From the NCBI RefSeq assembly GCF_023652955.1, contig NZ_JAKLOY010000009.1, positions 144,469 to 208,468 of the forward strand: a DNA stretch of 64,000 nt. The letters are read 5' to 3'. The translations under genes and the position numbers were made by a program. The stretch comes from Geomonas sp. Red32 (GTDB lineage: Bacteria > Desulfobacterota > Desulfuromonadia > Geobacterales > Geobacteraceae). The notes beneath the pieces were generated by a model that made no database searches, was not told the origin of the DNA, and saw nothing but the letters and a program-made list of their open reading frames with translations. Shown here piece after piece: positions 34,807 to 44,382 of the stretch. Every line of letters begins with the position of its first letter. The stretch's first letter is position 1.

Positions 34807-35526
34807 ATGACACGTAGAGACGGCCGGGCGGCCGATGCCCTGAGAGATATCAAGATAACCAGGAACTACCTGAAGCACGCCGAGGGATCGGTGCTGATCG
34901 AGTTCGGCGACACCAAGGTGATCTGCAACGCCACCGTGGAGCAGAAGGTGCCCCCCTTTCTGAAGGGGAAGGGGACCGGTTGGGTCACCGCCGAGTACTG
35001 CATGCTCCCCCGCGCCACCCACACCAGGAACCAGCGCGAATCCGCCAAGGGGAAGCTCACCGGCCGGACCCACGAGATCCAGCGCCTGATCGGCCGCTCC
35101 CTGCGCGCGGTGGTGGATATGGACGCCCTGGGAGAGCGTTCCATCCTTATCGACTGCGACGTCATCCAGGCCGATGGCGGCACCCGTACCGCCTCGATCA
35201 CCGGGGGGTACGTGGCCCTGGCCGACGCCCTCCAGTCGCTGGTCGATAGCGGCGAGCTTCCCGCCTCTCCGCTGCGTGAAGCGGTTGCAGCCGTCAGTGT
35301 CGGGATCGTCGACGGCGTTCCCTATCTCGATCTCGACTACCCGGAAGACTCCAGCGCCGAGGTCGACATGAACTTCGTGATGACCTCATCGCTTCGTTTC
35401 GTCGAGGTGCAGGGGACCGCGGAGGCCGAGCCGTTCACCCTGGAGCAGATGGATGCCATGCGCAACCACGCCATCTCCGGCCTGACCAGGCTCTTCGAGA
35501 TCCAGCGGGAGGCGCTCGGCCAATGA
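34807..35526 (+). CDS. rph: Ribonuclease PH
   Basis: A 239-residue phosphorolytic 3'-5' exoribonuclease that trims tRNA 3' ends. [14 protein letters not shown] at the start, [30 protein letters not shown] (phosphate-binding), [16 protein letters not shown] and [18 protein letters not shown] are family signatures. The ATG at 34807 begins at the conserved N-terminus with GGAG upstream; an ATG at 34795 would add four residues. It overlaps rdgB by 4 bases and lies close to a tRNA array, which fits its role. Confidence 0.96.
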   Translation: MTRRDGRAADALRDIKITRNYLKHAEGSVLIEFGDTKVICNATVEQKVPPFLKGKGTGWVTAEYCMLPRATHTRNQRESAKGKLTGRTHEIQRLIGRSLRAVVDMDALGERSILIDCDVIQADGGTRTASITGGYVALADALQSLVDSGELPASPLREAVAAVSVGIVDGVPYLDLDYPEDSSAEVDMNFVMTSSLRFVEVQGTAEAEPFTLEQMDAMRNHAISGLTRLFEIQREALGQ

Positions 35527-36122
35527 AAGAGGTGATAGTCGCCACCGGCAACAAGGGGAAGCTGCGGGAGTTCGCCGAGCTTTTGAAGGGTGTGGTGGAC
35601 ACGGTCCTCTCTCCCGCCGATTTCGGCGGCCTTCCCGAGGTGGAGGAAGACGGCGAGACCTTCGAGGCGAATGCCGTGAAGAAGGCGCGTTCGGCCGCTC
35701 TCCTCACCGGCAAGCCGGTCCTGGCCGACGACTCCGGGCTTTGCGTTGATTTCCTCGGAGGGCGGCCGGGAGTCTACTCGGCCCGCTTTGCCGGGGAGGG
35801 GGCTGGGGACGCTGCCAACAACGCGCTTCTCCTGTCGGAGATGGCCGGGGTGCCGGCCGAAAAGCGGCAGGCCGCCTTTCACTGCGTGATCGCTCTCTGC
35901 CTTCCCGACGGAAGCTGCCGGACCTTCGACGGGGCCATCTCCGGTGTCATCCTCGAAGAAGCTCGCGGGGAGGGAGGCTTCGGTTACGACCCGCTGTTTT
36001 TGGTGCCCGAGTACGGTCAGACCTTCTCCGAGCTCCCGATGGAGATCAAGAACGCTATCAGCCACCGCGGCCGTGCGATGCAGATGCTGCGGGAGGCGCT
36101 GGCGGCCGATGCGAATGGGTAA
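35523..36122 (+). CDS. rdgB: XTP/dITP pyrophosphatase (HAM1 family)
   Basis: A 199-residue housecleaning enzyme that hydrolyses non-canonical purine triphosphates (XTP, dITP) to monophosphates. [14 protein letters not shown] is the N-terminal SHR-like triphosphate-binding motif; [11 protein letters not shown] and [11 protein letters not shown] carry the catalytic acid residues; GGFGYDPLF and the final AISHRGRAM complete the family pattern. Its ATG overlaps the rph stop (ATGA), a common rph-rdgB arrangement. Confidence 0.96.
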   Translation: MKEVIVATGNKGKLREFAELLKGVVDTVLSPADFGGLPEVEEDGETFEANAVKKARSAALLTGKPVLADDSGLCVDFLGGRPGVYSARFAGEGAGDAANNALLLSEMAGVPAEKRQAAFHCVIALCLPDGSCRTFDGAISGVILEEARGEGGFGYDPLFLVPEYGQTFSELPMEIKNAISHRGRAMQMLREALAADANG

Positions 36123-36236
36123 GACCAGTGAAGCCGGTGGTGGCGGGGCGGCAGCCATGGCCGCTTTTCGAGGTGTCCCGGCTAAAAATGCTTGCACCCC
36201 GCGGAACCGTGTGCTATAAACGTGCTTCTTGGATTA

Positions 36237-36314
36237 CGGGGTGTAGCGCAGCCTGGCTAGCGCACCTGCCTTGGGAGCAGGGGGCCGGAGGTTCGAATCC
36301 TCTCACCCCGACCA
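36237..36314 (+). tRNA. tRNA-Pro (TGG)
   Basis: Acceptor CGGGGTG pairs with CACCCCG, followed by A and an encoded CCA. The anticodon stem CCTGC/GCAGG encloses loop CTTGGGA (anticodon TGG). The T-loop GGTTCGAATCC is canonical. Confidence 0.96.
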
Positions 36315-36330
36315 CTCAAGTCAAGCTTCT

Positions 36331-36407
36331 GCGCCTGTAGCTCAGTTGGATAGAGCAACGGCCTTCTAAGCCGTAGGTCAGAGGTTCGAACCCTCTCAGG
36401 CGTGCCA
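36331..36407 (+). tRNA. tRNA-Arg (TCT)
   Basis: Acceptor GCGCCTG pairs with CAGGCGT (terminal G-T wobble), with G then CCA encoded. The anticodon stem ACGGC/GCCGT encloses CTTCTAA (anticodon TCT). The T-loop GGTTCGAACCC is canonical. Confidence 0.96.
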
Positions 36408-36418
36408 ATTTTTTTCAT

Positions 36419-36495
36419 GGTGGGTATGGTGAAGCGGTTAACACAAACGACTGTGACTCGTTCATACGTGGGTTCGAATCCCACTACCCACCCCA
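36419..36495 (+). tRNA. tRNA-His (GTG)
   Basis: An eight-pair acceptor (GGTGGGTA with TACCCACC) includes the extra G-1:C73 pair that marks histidine tRNAs; CCA is encoded. The anticodon stem AACGA/TCGTT encloses CTGTGAC (anticodon GTG). Confidence 0.96.
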
Positions 36496-36508
36496 ACTAA
36501 GTAATGAG

Positions 36509-36529
36509 ACCCCGTGCAAACGGGGTTTT
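36509..36529 (+). terminator. Terminator after Pro-Arg-His tRNAs
   Basis: ACCCCGT pairs with ACGGGGT around GCAA, followed by TTT. It separates the Pro-Arg-His unit from tRNA-Leu, or attenuates read-through. Confidence 0.8.
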
Positions 36530-36546
36530 CCGTTTGTAGCCCTCAG

Positions 36547-36631
36547 GCGAGAGTGGCGAAATTGGCAGACGCACCAGACTTAGGATCTGGCACCCTAGGG
36601 TATAGGGGTTCAAGTCCCCTCTCTCGCACCA
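36547..36631 (+). tRNA. tRNA-Leu (TAG)
   Basis: An 85-base class II tRNA with a long variable arm. Acceptor GCGAGAG pairs with CTCTCGC, then A and encoded CCA. The anticodon stem CCAGA/TCTGG encloses CTTAGGA (anticodon TAG). Confidence 0.96.
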
Positions 36632-36645
36632 TAAATGAAATCAAT

Positions 36646-36678
36646 GGGTTATCCGGTAACGGGTAGCCCTTTATTTTT
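36646..36678 (+). terminator. Probable terminator after tRNA-Leu
   Basis: GGGTTA and TAGCCC form a 6-pair stem (one G-T) with a 12-base loop, followed by TTTATTTTT, just after tRNA-Leu. Confidence 0.6.
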
Positions 36679-36801
36679 GCCCGAACGGGCCGTGCAACCT
36701 TCTTTGGCTTTTGGGAGATACCACCTTTGCGAGGCCACGTTTCCCGGCCTTTGAATAAAAGCCGGAATCCCCACCGCGGAGTCGGTGCACACCTGCCCCG
36801 T

Positions 36802-36836
36802 GGCAGGGCGTCCTTTTTAGACAACGACGCCCTGCC
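36802..36836. repeat. Perfect 11-bp hairpin downstream of the outer-membrane protein gene
   Basis: GGCAGGGCGTC (36802-36812) pairs perfectly with GACGCCCTGCC (36826-36836). It lies 22 bases past the minus-strand stop at 36859 but lacks a T-tract on that strand. It may stabilise or end the transcript. Confidence 0.6.
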
Positions 36837-36858
36837 GCTTGCGTATTGTCACCACGGC

Positions 36859-37740
36859 TCAGAATCCGTAGGTGATGCTGAGCGTGGAGTAGATGTACTG
36901 GTATCCGGTGCCGACCTGGTCCGCTTCCCCCTGCAGGGAGAGGAGCCAGTGGTTGTCGACCTTCCAGCTTACCTTGAGGTCTTCCAGCGCGCCGTAGCTC
37001 GTGGTGAATCCGTCGTACTGGGATACCGGCCCGGCCCACAGTTTCAGGCTCAGCCGGTCGAAGAAGGAATCGGCGTAACCGGCCATGATGGCATGCTGGT
37101 CGAAGGTCCGCGGGCTGTAGTATTCCGGTACCTGGGTTTGGTTTCTCATCCCGCGGTACCGGTACTGGACCAGGAAGTTGTCGGTCAGGCTGTAGGCGGC
37201 CCGCCCCACGAAGAGGTCACGACTGTTACTGTCCGATGACCAGCGACGCCAGTACCCGCCGGTGACGGTGAGATCCTTTACCGGGGTGAAGTCGACCGAT
37301 CCACCCGCCGACCAGTAGTCTATCCTGGCGTCGTAGGCCCTCACCGAGTCGATGGTGCCATGATCGACCGTTTCCTCCAGACGGAACTTGCCGAGTGCCT
37401 GGGACGATCCCAAGGTTGCCGGCGCTTCCACTCCCCCATTCCAGTCGATTAGCTTGACCTTGCCGGTAAAGTCGACGACTCCCACCTTCTGATACCCCTC
37501 CAGTAAGCCGCCGCTGAAGACTCTGCTCCTGCCTGATTCGTGAATGAGAGTCTCGGTGGCGCCGAGACCGATCTTGCTCTCCTTGTCCTTCCAATGAAAT
37601 ACCTCGTCGAACCCGAAGCTGTGCGAGCCTTCGTTGTCGTTGAACATCTCCGTTCTCATTTCCAGATCATGCTGCTGCCAGGCAAAGGCGCAGGGTGGAA
37701 CGATCAGCATGATCACTGCCGCCAGTACGGTCGCTTTCAT
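36859..37740 (-). CDS. Outer-membrane beta-barrel protein
   Basis: A 293-residue exported protein: signal peptide to about residue 20 (cleavage near CAFA), then alternating polar/hydrophobic strands with many aromatic residues, ending in ITYGF, a C-terminal Phe signature recognised by the BAM complex. No TPR or deacetylase domain is present, so it is not PgaA or PgaB. It starts with an ATG that overlaps the stop of the upstream glycosyltransferase by one base (TAATG), a strong sign of coupled function. Inference: an outer-membrane exporter or modifier for the polymer made by that enzyme. Confidence 0.7.
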   Translation of the reverse strand: MKATVLAAVIMLIVPPCAFAWQQHDLEMRTEMFNDNEGSHSFGFDEVFHWKDKESKIGLGATETLIHESGRSRVFSGGLLEGYQKVGVVDFTGKVKLIDWNGGVEAPATLGSSQALGKFRLEETVDHGTIDSVRAYDARIDYWSAGGSVDFTPVKDLTVTGGYWRRWSSDSNSRDLFVGRAAYSLTDNFLVQYRYRGMRNQTQVPEYYSPRTFDQHAIMAGYADSFFDRLSLKLWAGPVSQYDGFTTSYGALEDLKVSWKVDNHWLLSLQGEADQVGTGYQYIYSTLSITYGF

Positions 37741-39059
37741 TATTTGGTCCCCCATCTCTTGGTCATGTTCATCATCTCGCTCACGTATCCTGACACCGTC
37801 GCCGGCGCCATGATCGCCTGATAGGCGAGGAGATAGACCACGAATCCGGAGAAGTTGAGCCTCACCTTCAGCCCGTACTCGGTGAAGGTCTTTTTCTCCT
37901 TCCAGAAGAAGAGCCCGTTGGCGATCAGGGCCAGTGGCAGCAGCAGCACGGTCATCATCCCGACGATAAGGTAGTTGTGGAAAAGCAGCGCCATGATCAG
38001 TCCGGGGAGGAAGAAGACCAGGTACACGCTGTCCACCAGCGGGAAGAAGAGGTTGTACCAGACGAAGGGGGAGGTCATTCTCGGGTGGACCAAGGAGGCC
38101 GGGTACGCCTTGAACGCCTCGATCAGGCCGCGCGCCCAACGCTTTCTCTGGTGGAAAAACTGCCGGTAGGTCTGGGGGACCACCGTGAAACAGAAGGCGT
38201 TCTCGGCGTAGCCGATCCGGTACCCCATCTCCCGCAGCCCCCAGGTCAGCACGATGTCCTCCCCCACCTTGGGGGGCCAGCCGTTCAGGCGCCTGACCGC
38301 CTCGGTCCGGTAGATGGAGAAGGCCCCCTGCGCCACCAGGGTCCCTTGGTAGAGGGATTGCACCCGCTTGATGACGGCTATTCCGTGAAAATAATCCCAT
38401 TCCTGCAACCTGGTCATCAGGTTGTCCCGCGAATTGCGGACCATCACGTTGCCCGCCACTGCGGCGGTCTGCTTCGGGCCAAGGACGATGTTCCTGGCCA
38501 GGTTCTCCACCGCCTTCACGTGCAGGTAGGAATCGGCGTCGATGGTGACCACGTACTCGGTCTCCACCGTCTTGAGCCCGGTAGTGAGGGCAACCGCCTT
38601 ACCCATGTTCTTCGGTTGCCGGATCAGCTCGAAGGTCTTGTCCCAGGTGGGGTGCTCCTGGATGAAGGTACGCACGATGTCGGCGGTCCGGTCCTTGGAG
38701 CCGTCATCGATAACCACCACCCGCAGGTGTGACCGATACTGCTGCAGCCAGACGGAGGTCAGCGTGTCGGTGATCCGCTCCTCCTCGTTGTAGGCGGCGA
38801 TGAGCAGCGTCAAGGGAGGGGCGTCGAACGGCTTCTCGACGTACCTGGGGCGCCGGTCGAGGAGCAGGGAAAAGATCATGAACGACATGGCCCATCCCGG
38901 TACGATGGCCAGCCCTGAAACGATCAGTGCCGGCAGGGGTGCGTACAGGCGCTCGGAGAGATCGTGGTACCAAGGGATCGCCAGGTAGATGGAGATGAGG
39001 GTCCAGACGCCCGAGAGGATATATGCGGAAGTGAATTTCGCTCTGACATAGACATACAT
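37740..39059 (-). CDS. Processive family 2 glycosyltransferase (PgaC/IcaA-like)
   Basis: A 439-residue inner-membrane polysaccharide synthase. Two N-terminal helices (about 10-30 and 45-65), a GT-A domain (about 80-320) and three to four C-terminal helices. Catalytic motifs: VVIDDGSKDRT (nucleotide-sugar), TIDADSYL (DxD-type), KVGEDIVLTWGL (acid base) and QRKRWARG (the QxxRW acceptor motif of processive enzymes). The likely polymer is poly-beta-1,6-GlcNAc or a similar exopolysaccharide. The start at ATG 39059 has AGGTGG upstream; a GTG at 39068 is possible. The receptor subunits PgaD/IcaD are not seen. Confidence 0.85.
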   Translation of the reverse strand: MYVYVRAKFTSAYILSGVWTLISIYLAIPWYHDLSERLYAPLPALIVSGLAIVPGWAMSFMIFSLLLDRRPRYVEKPFDAPPLTLLIAAYNEEERITDTLTSVWLQQYRSHLRVVVIDDGSKDRTADIVRTFIQEHPTWDKTFELIRQPKNMGKAVALTTGLKTVETEYVVTIDADSYLHVKAVENLARNIVLGPKQTAAVAGNVMVRNSRDNLMTRLQEWDYFHGIAVIKRVQSLYQGTLVAQGAFSIYRTEAVRRLNGWPPKVGEDIVLTWGLREMGYRIGYAENAFCFTVVPQTYRQFFHQRKRWARGLIEAFKAYPASLVHPRMTSPFVWYNLFFPLVDSVYLVFFLPGLIMALLFHNYLIVGMMTVLLLPLALIANGLFFWKEKKTFTEYGLKVRLNFSGFVVYLLAYQAIMAPATVSGYVSEMMNMTKRWGTK

Positions 39060-39397
39060 GATGGCCACCTATCTTGTTAACAGAAGGATGTTGGTTTCGG
39101 CAGATGCCGGTACTGCTGGGGAACCCGTGCGACAGGTTCAGGCGCATGTACTTATTGGCGTGCGCCACGTTGTACAAAAAAGAGCGCTTTCGTAACCAAT
39201 GATTGTTTTTTCGCACCGTGGATACCTTTTAACAGAAAAGCACTTGCTGCATGCTCTGTATTTGCAGCCAAAATTTTATAACTGACTGGAACTACGCATA
39301 ACGTATGCCAGTACTGATTGAATCAAAGGTGGAATGGATTGGTATTAATGGATCTGCTGAGGGAGGTGTTGTTGTTGAGGTAGTTAGCGGGGTTAAC
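39060..39397. other. Intergenic region upstream of the glycosyltransferase
   Basis: No gene supported. It is AT-richer than its neighbours and must contain the minus-strand promoter of the glycosyltransferase/outer-membrane unit and the end of the Tad-linked transcript. I could not identify either precisely. Confidence 0.4.
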
Positions 39398-41134
39398 TTA
39401 ATCTCTGAATTCTCTCCAATAAAGCCCGGTAGCAGGGTTGAACTTGGTTTCGCTTATCGAGTCTTCCAGGCTTCCGGTGAATGCGGATTCGTCGTCCCAA
39501 AGGATGGCATCCGGCATCAGGATTTTGAAGAGGACCGTCCGTCCGGTGATGGTTCTGGCCCCGAACTTCCTGGTCCTCTCGCGGGCGGCCATTTCGAAGA
39601 TCTTCAGGGTGAAGGTCGCCTTCGCTCCCGCCTCTTCTTCCGGTTCCACACTGAAGACGTAGATCCCTTCCTGGGTGTTCTCGATCACCGCTTCCCTGCT
39701 TCCTTCCGCGGTCCGGGTCACGATCGGCAGCACGTTTCGCTCCTGCCGAGCCTCGTAGCGGGTCAACGGCCGATTCCTGCGCGACTTGGGGTACTCCCGG
39801 AACTTGACCGACAGCCTCATCCTGACATCGCCGGCGATGACCAGCTTGAGATCGCCGTGTGGCCTGGCGACGGCCAACCCACCGGCCTGCCGTTGTTTTT
39901 CGGCTGGCTTGGTGGTGGCCTCCTCCCGGATTACACCGCCGGTGGCATTGCGGTCAGCGTCGGCACGGCTAACCACCTTCGCGGCTTCCGTATCCCGGGG
40001 CAGGAGCGGAACCTTCGGCGCTGCGGACGACAGCTGCGGCGGTGGCGCGGCGAACTGGAGTTGCGCTGTGGCGGCTTGAGACTGGGCGGTTGGTGGCTGT
40101 GGGGGCGGAGACTGTGGGCCATGGGACCGCAGGGCACGAGGCTGTGATGCTTGATACTGTGATGCTTGAGCCTGAGTCGGTTGAGCCTGAACGGGTTGAG
40201 CCTGAGCGGGTTGAGCCTGAGCGGGTTGAGACTGAGCGGGTTGAGACTGAGCGGGTTGAGACTGAGCGGGTTGAGACTGAGCGGGTTGAGACTGAGCGGG
40301 TTGAGACTGAGCGGGTTGAATCCGTGCCGCTTGAGACTGGGCGGCTTGAGGTTGAATGATCGGCAGCCGGATCGCCGGGGCTTGTGGCCAGGGAAGCGAG
40401 GTGGGCTGTGCTAAGGCCGTTGCCCCGACGGTTCCGTCGCGGGTCAGCTGATTTGGAGCCTGCATGCTTTGGCCGTCCCCTTCGGAGGAGCCCACCGGCT
40501 CGCCCACCCGCTGCATCACCGGAGCCCGACTGTCTCCCTGTTCCCTGGCTGCGGACGGGACCCCTGCGGTCGCGGGAAGCGGCAGCTCCGCTTTTTCGAC
40601 CGGCGGGTCGCTCTCCTTGGGCAACGGGGGCGTCCTCTCGCCCTGCGCGGGAAGGGGGGCGGCCGGCAGTTCTGCGAAAGCTTTGAAGCCGGGCATTTGC
40701 GCCTCTGCTTGGACCGGCGCACCCGGCTCGCCAGGGAGGTATCCCGGGGGCGCGGGAGTCGTGCCGGACAAAAGGGAAACTATGGACCCCCGCTCGGCGG
40801 CCGCATCCGGCGGATCCGTGGGTTCCGCCAACCGGCTCGTGCCGTTTTCCGGGGAGAGCGGCCGCGCGAGCCGGCGGCCGGGGAGGGGGGACGCCGATTC
40901 ACCCGCAGGCGCGCTCACTGCGGGGGGCACGCCGGCAGGAGCGGACGCCGCCGGCAGGGAGGTCGGTTCGACCCAGAGGAAGTCGAACCGTGCCGAGGAA
41001 CCTGCCACCAGGTCGAAGGCGGAGGTGGTCAGCAGGATGACGACCACCCAGAGATGAAAGGCAAGCGAGGAGCAGACGGCCGCTGCCATTTCGAAACGGT
41101 TCGCCTTATTGTGGAGCAAAATGTGGTCGACCAT
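39398..41134 (-). CDS. Membrane-anchored QPAQS-repeat protein, last gene of the Tad operon
   Basis: A 578-residue protein of unknown family. One hydrophobic helix (about 18-40) is followed by a long Pro/Ala/Gln-rich region (about 50-400). About 12 tandem pentapeptides of QPAQS type (QPAQS x6, QPAQA x2, then QPVQA, QPTQA and decayed copies) lie in the middle. A folded C-terminal domain of about 150 residues starts near LKLVIAGDVRMRLSVKF. This is a TonB-like layout: inner-membrane anchor, extended periplasmic spacer, terminal domain. It begins 23 bases after tadC on the same strand, so it is probably cotranscribed. It may bridge the periplasm to the secretin (inference). Confidence 0.7.
   Translation of the reverse strand: MVDHILLHNKANRFEMAAAVCSSLAFHLWVVVILLTTSAFDLVAGSSARFDFLWVEPTSLPAASAPAGVPPAVSAPAGESASPLPGRRLARPLSPENGTSRLAEPTDPPDAAAERGSIVSLLSGTTPAPPGYLPGEPGAPVQAEAQMPGFKAFAELPAAPLPAQGERTPPLPKESDPPVEKAELPLPATAGVPSAAREQGDSRAPVMQRVGEPVGSSEGDGQSMQAPNQLTRDGTVGATALAQPTSLPWPQAPAIRLPIIQPQAAQSQAARIQPAQSQPAQSQPAQSQPAQSQPAQSQPAQSQPAQAQPAQAQPVQAQPTQAQASQYQASQPRALRSHGPQSPPPQPPTAQSQAATAQLQFAAPPPQLSSAAPKVPLLPRDTEAAKVVSRADADRNATGGVIREEATTKPAEKQRQAGGLAVARPHGDLKLVIAGDVRMRLSVKFREYPKSRRNRPLTRYEARQERNVLPIVTRTAEGSREAVIENTQEGIYVFSVEPEEEAGAKATFTLKIFEMAARERTRKFGARTITGRTVLFKILMPDAILWDDESAFTGSLEDSISETKFNPATGLYWREFRD
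40142..40345. repeat. Tandem 15-bp repeat within the QPAQS-repeat gene
   Basis: On the plus strand the unit TGAGACTGAGCGGGT and close variants recur about a dozen times, encoding the QPAQS pentapeptides on the minus strand. Adjacent near-identical copies suggest recent expansion by slippage. Confidence 0.85.
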
Positions 41135-41157
41135 GGCGTAAACCCACTAGCGTGCGG

Positions 41158-42090
41158 TCATTTCTTGAACATGGCGTAGATCTGGACGAAGGCCGGCACC
41201 AGCATGACCACCATCATGGCCGGGAAGACGAAGAAGGTCAGCGGGAAGAGCATCTTCACCGCCGTCTTGGCGGCCTTTTCCTCGGCGATCTGCCGTCTCT
41301 TGATCCGCAGCGAATCCGCGAAGGCCCGCAAGGTTTTCCCCAGGCTGGTGCCGAACCTCTCGGTCTGGACCAGCATGGCGACCAGCGACCTGATGTCGTC
41401 CACCGCGGTCCTCTCCGCCAGCCCCTTGAGCGCCTCCGAGCGCTCGCGCCCGGCCCGTATCTCCAGGATCACCCTGTTGAGCTCGTCGATCAGCGGGCAG
41501 TTTTTGTGCTGGAAGTTGTCGGTGGTCTTGATCAGGGCGGCGTCCAGGCTGATCCCCGCCTCCACGCAGACGGTCAGCAGGTCCAGGACGTCGGGGAGCG
41601 CGTGGAAGATGGTGGTCTTGCGGGTTTCCGCCAGGTGGCTGAGCCAGGCGGTCGGAAGGAGGTACCCCCCGATGGCTGCGCAGATCGTTATCAGGAGGGT
41701 GAGCCCTCCCGAAGTCGCACCGCGGGGAGCTGCACTGAAAAGGAGGTGACCCGCGGGAAGGAGGAGGTACCCCGCCGGCAGCAGGACGGCGCAGAGGAGC
41801 TTGGCCCCTACGAAGACGTAGACCGCTTCCTTCCTGAAACCGGCCGCGGTGACGATCTCCCGGTACCGGCGTATCTCGGTGGGGTTCAACTGCCGCAGCG
41901 AGCCGATCCTGCCGAGCAGGGTCTGCCATCCGGTGGGAGCGGCTATCAGTACCGGCCCCTCCTTGTCATGCGGCATCAACTTGGCGACCCTTCCCCTGAG
42001 CAGGTCCTCCCGGGAGAGTAAAGGGTAAAGCGCCGCGCCTGAAATGAGTGCCACGGAGCCGAAAACGGATAGGACGATCAGGGCGAGCAT
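41158..42090 (-). CDS. tadC: Tad pilus inner-membrane protein TadC
   Basis: A 310-residue T2SSF-type platform protein. A T2SSF domain (about 150-290) with helices at the N-terminus, about 100-150, and the C-terminus. LPDVLDLLTVCVEAGISLDAAL and FGTSLGKTLRAFADSLRIKRR are typical of TadB/TadC. It forms the inner-membrane platform for Flp pilus assembly with TadB and the TadA ATPase. It follows tadB by 13 bases. Confidence 0.92.
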   Translation of the reverse strand: MLALIVLSVFGSVALISGAALYPLLSREDLLRGRVAKLMPHDKEGPVLIAAPTGWQTLLGRIGSLRQLNPTEIRRYREIVTAAGFRKEAVYVFVGAKLLCAVLLPAGYLLLPAGHLLFSAAPRGATSGGLTLLITICAAIGGYLLPTAWLSHLAETRKTTIFHALPDVLDLLTVCVEAGISLDAALIKTTDNFQHKNCPLIDELNRVILEIRAGRERSEALKGLAERTAVDDIRSLVAMLVQTERFGTSLGKTLRAFADSLRIKRRQIAEEKAAKTAVKMLFPLTFFVFPAMMVVMLVPAFVQIYAMFKK

Positions 42091-42103
42091 GGTGGTATCC
42101 CCC

Positions 42104-43057
42104 TTAGATGCGTATGTCGATGATCTTCCTGATCATCAGGAAGCCGACGACCTGGCCGAGCGCGGCGGCCCCCAGGATGAGCTGGCAGATGCGCTGGGTG
42201 AAGAAAACGTTCATGTAGCTTGGGCGCAGCAGGTAGAAAAGGGCGAACACCACCACCGGCATGGCCACCAGCACGTAACCCGAGACGCGCCCCTCCGCAG
42301 TATAGACCTGGACCTGGCGCCGGATCTGCAGCCGCGACCGGATGGTCTCGGCGAGCTTTTCCAGGATCTCGGCGAGGTTCCCCCCCGTTTCGATGTTGAT
42401 CCTGATGATGGTGACGAAGAACTCGTAATCGACGCTGTCGATCCTGCCGCTCAAAGAGCGCAGGGCGTCGGTGATCCTGAGCCCGAGTTTCTGCTGCTCG
42501 TAGGCGAGCTTGAACAGGCCCCCCGCCGGCTCCGGCAGTTCCTGGCCGACCAGTTCCACCGCCGCGGCAAGCGAATGGCCGGCCCTCAGCGAACGGGCCA
42601 CCATGGTGAGCGCCTCGGGAAGCTGCTCGGCGAAGCGGGCGCTCCGCTCCCTTTTCTTGTGCCCGAGGTAGATGAAGGGGGCGATGAGCAGCGCCGCGGC
42701 CACGGAAAGCGGCAGCAGAATCCCTCCTTTCCACGCGTAGCCGACCACGAAGCCGGTGACCGAGAGGGCACCGGTCAGCAGAAGGAAGCGGAAGATGGTG
42801 AGCCGCACGCCGGAGAAGGCGAGCCGCTCCTGTACCGCCGAAGCGAACGGCAGGCGGGCGAGGAGCCGTTCGAAGCTCCCGGACTCCTGCCAGAGATCCT
42901 GCCCGGCCGCCCCCCCGCCTCCTGCGGCGGGTGCCGAGGCGAGCCGGCTTACCCTGCGTTTGAGCTCCAGGGAATGCCTGAAGCCCTCGGCGGTGAAAAA
43001 GAGGGCGAAGGCGCCGAGGAAGACGGCGCCGAATATGGAGAGCACGGTGGCGATCAT
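42104..43057 (-). CDS. tadB: Tad pilus inner-membrane protein TadB
   Basis: A 317-residue T2SSF-type protein. Hydrophobic segments at about 2-22, 90-130 and 260-310 flank the cytoplasmic T2SSF domain with LPEALTMVARSLRAGHSL and ETGGNLAEILEKLAETIRSR. It pairs with TadC as the assembly platform. It follows tadA with almost no gap. Confidence 0.92.
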   Translation of the reverse strand: MIATVLSIFGAVFLGAFALFFTAEGFRHSLELKRRVSRLASAPAAGGGGAAGQDLWQESGSFERLLARLPFASAVQERLAFSGVRLTIFRFLLLTGALSVTGFVVGYAWKGGILLPLSVAAALLIAPFIYLGHKKRERSARFAEQLPEALTMVARSLRAGHSLAAAVELVGQELPEPAGGLFKLAYEQQKLGLRITDALRSLSGRIDSVDYEFFVTIIRINIETGGNLAEILEKLAETIRSRLQIRRQVQVYTAEGRVSGYVLVAMPVVVFALFYLLRPSYMNVFFTQRICQLILGAAALGQVVGFLMIRKIIDIRI

Positions 43058-43059
43058 CG

Positions 43060-44370
<1,311 letters not shown>

Positions 44371-44382
44371 GGGAGATTCCTC

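Noticed and set aside
39305..40147. Long plus-strand frame opposite the QPAQS-repeat gene
   Set aside because: It is the antisense shadow of the repeat gene; its periodic composition mirrors the 15-bp repeats.
40142..40345. 15-bp repeats as a CRISPR array
   Set aside because: No unique spacers; the repeats encode a protein spacer.
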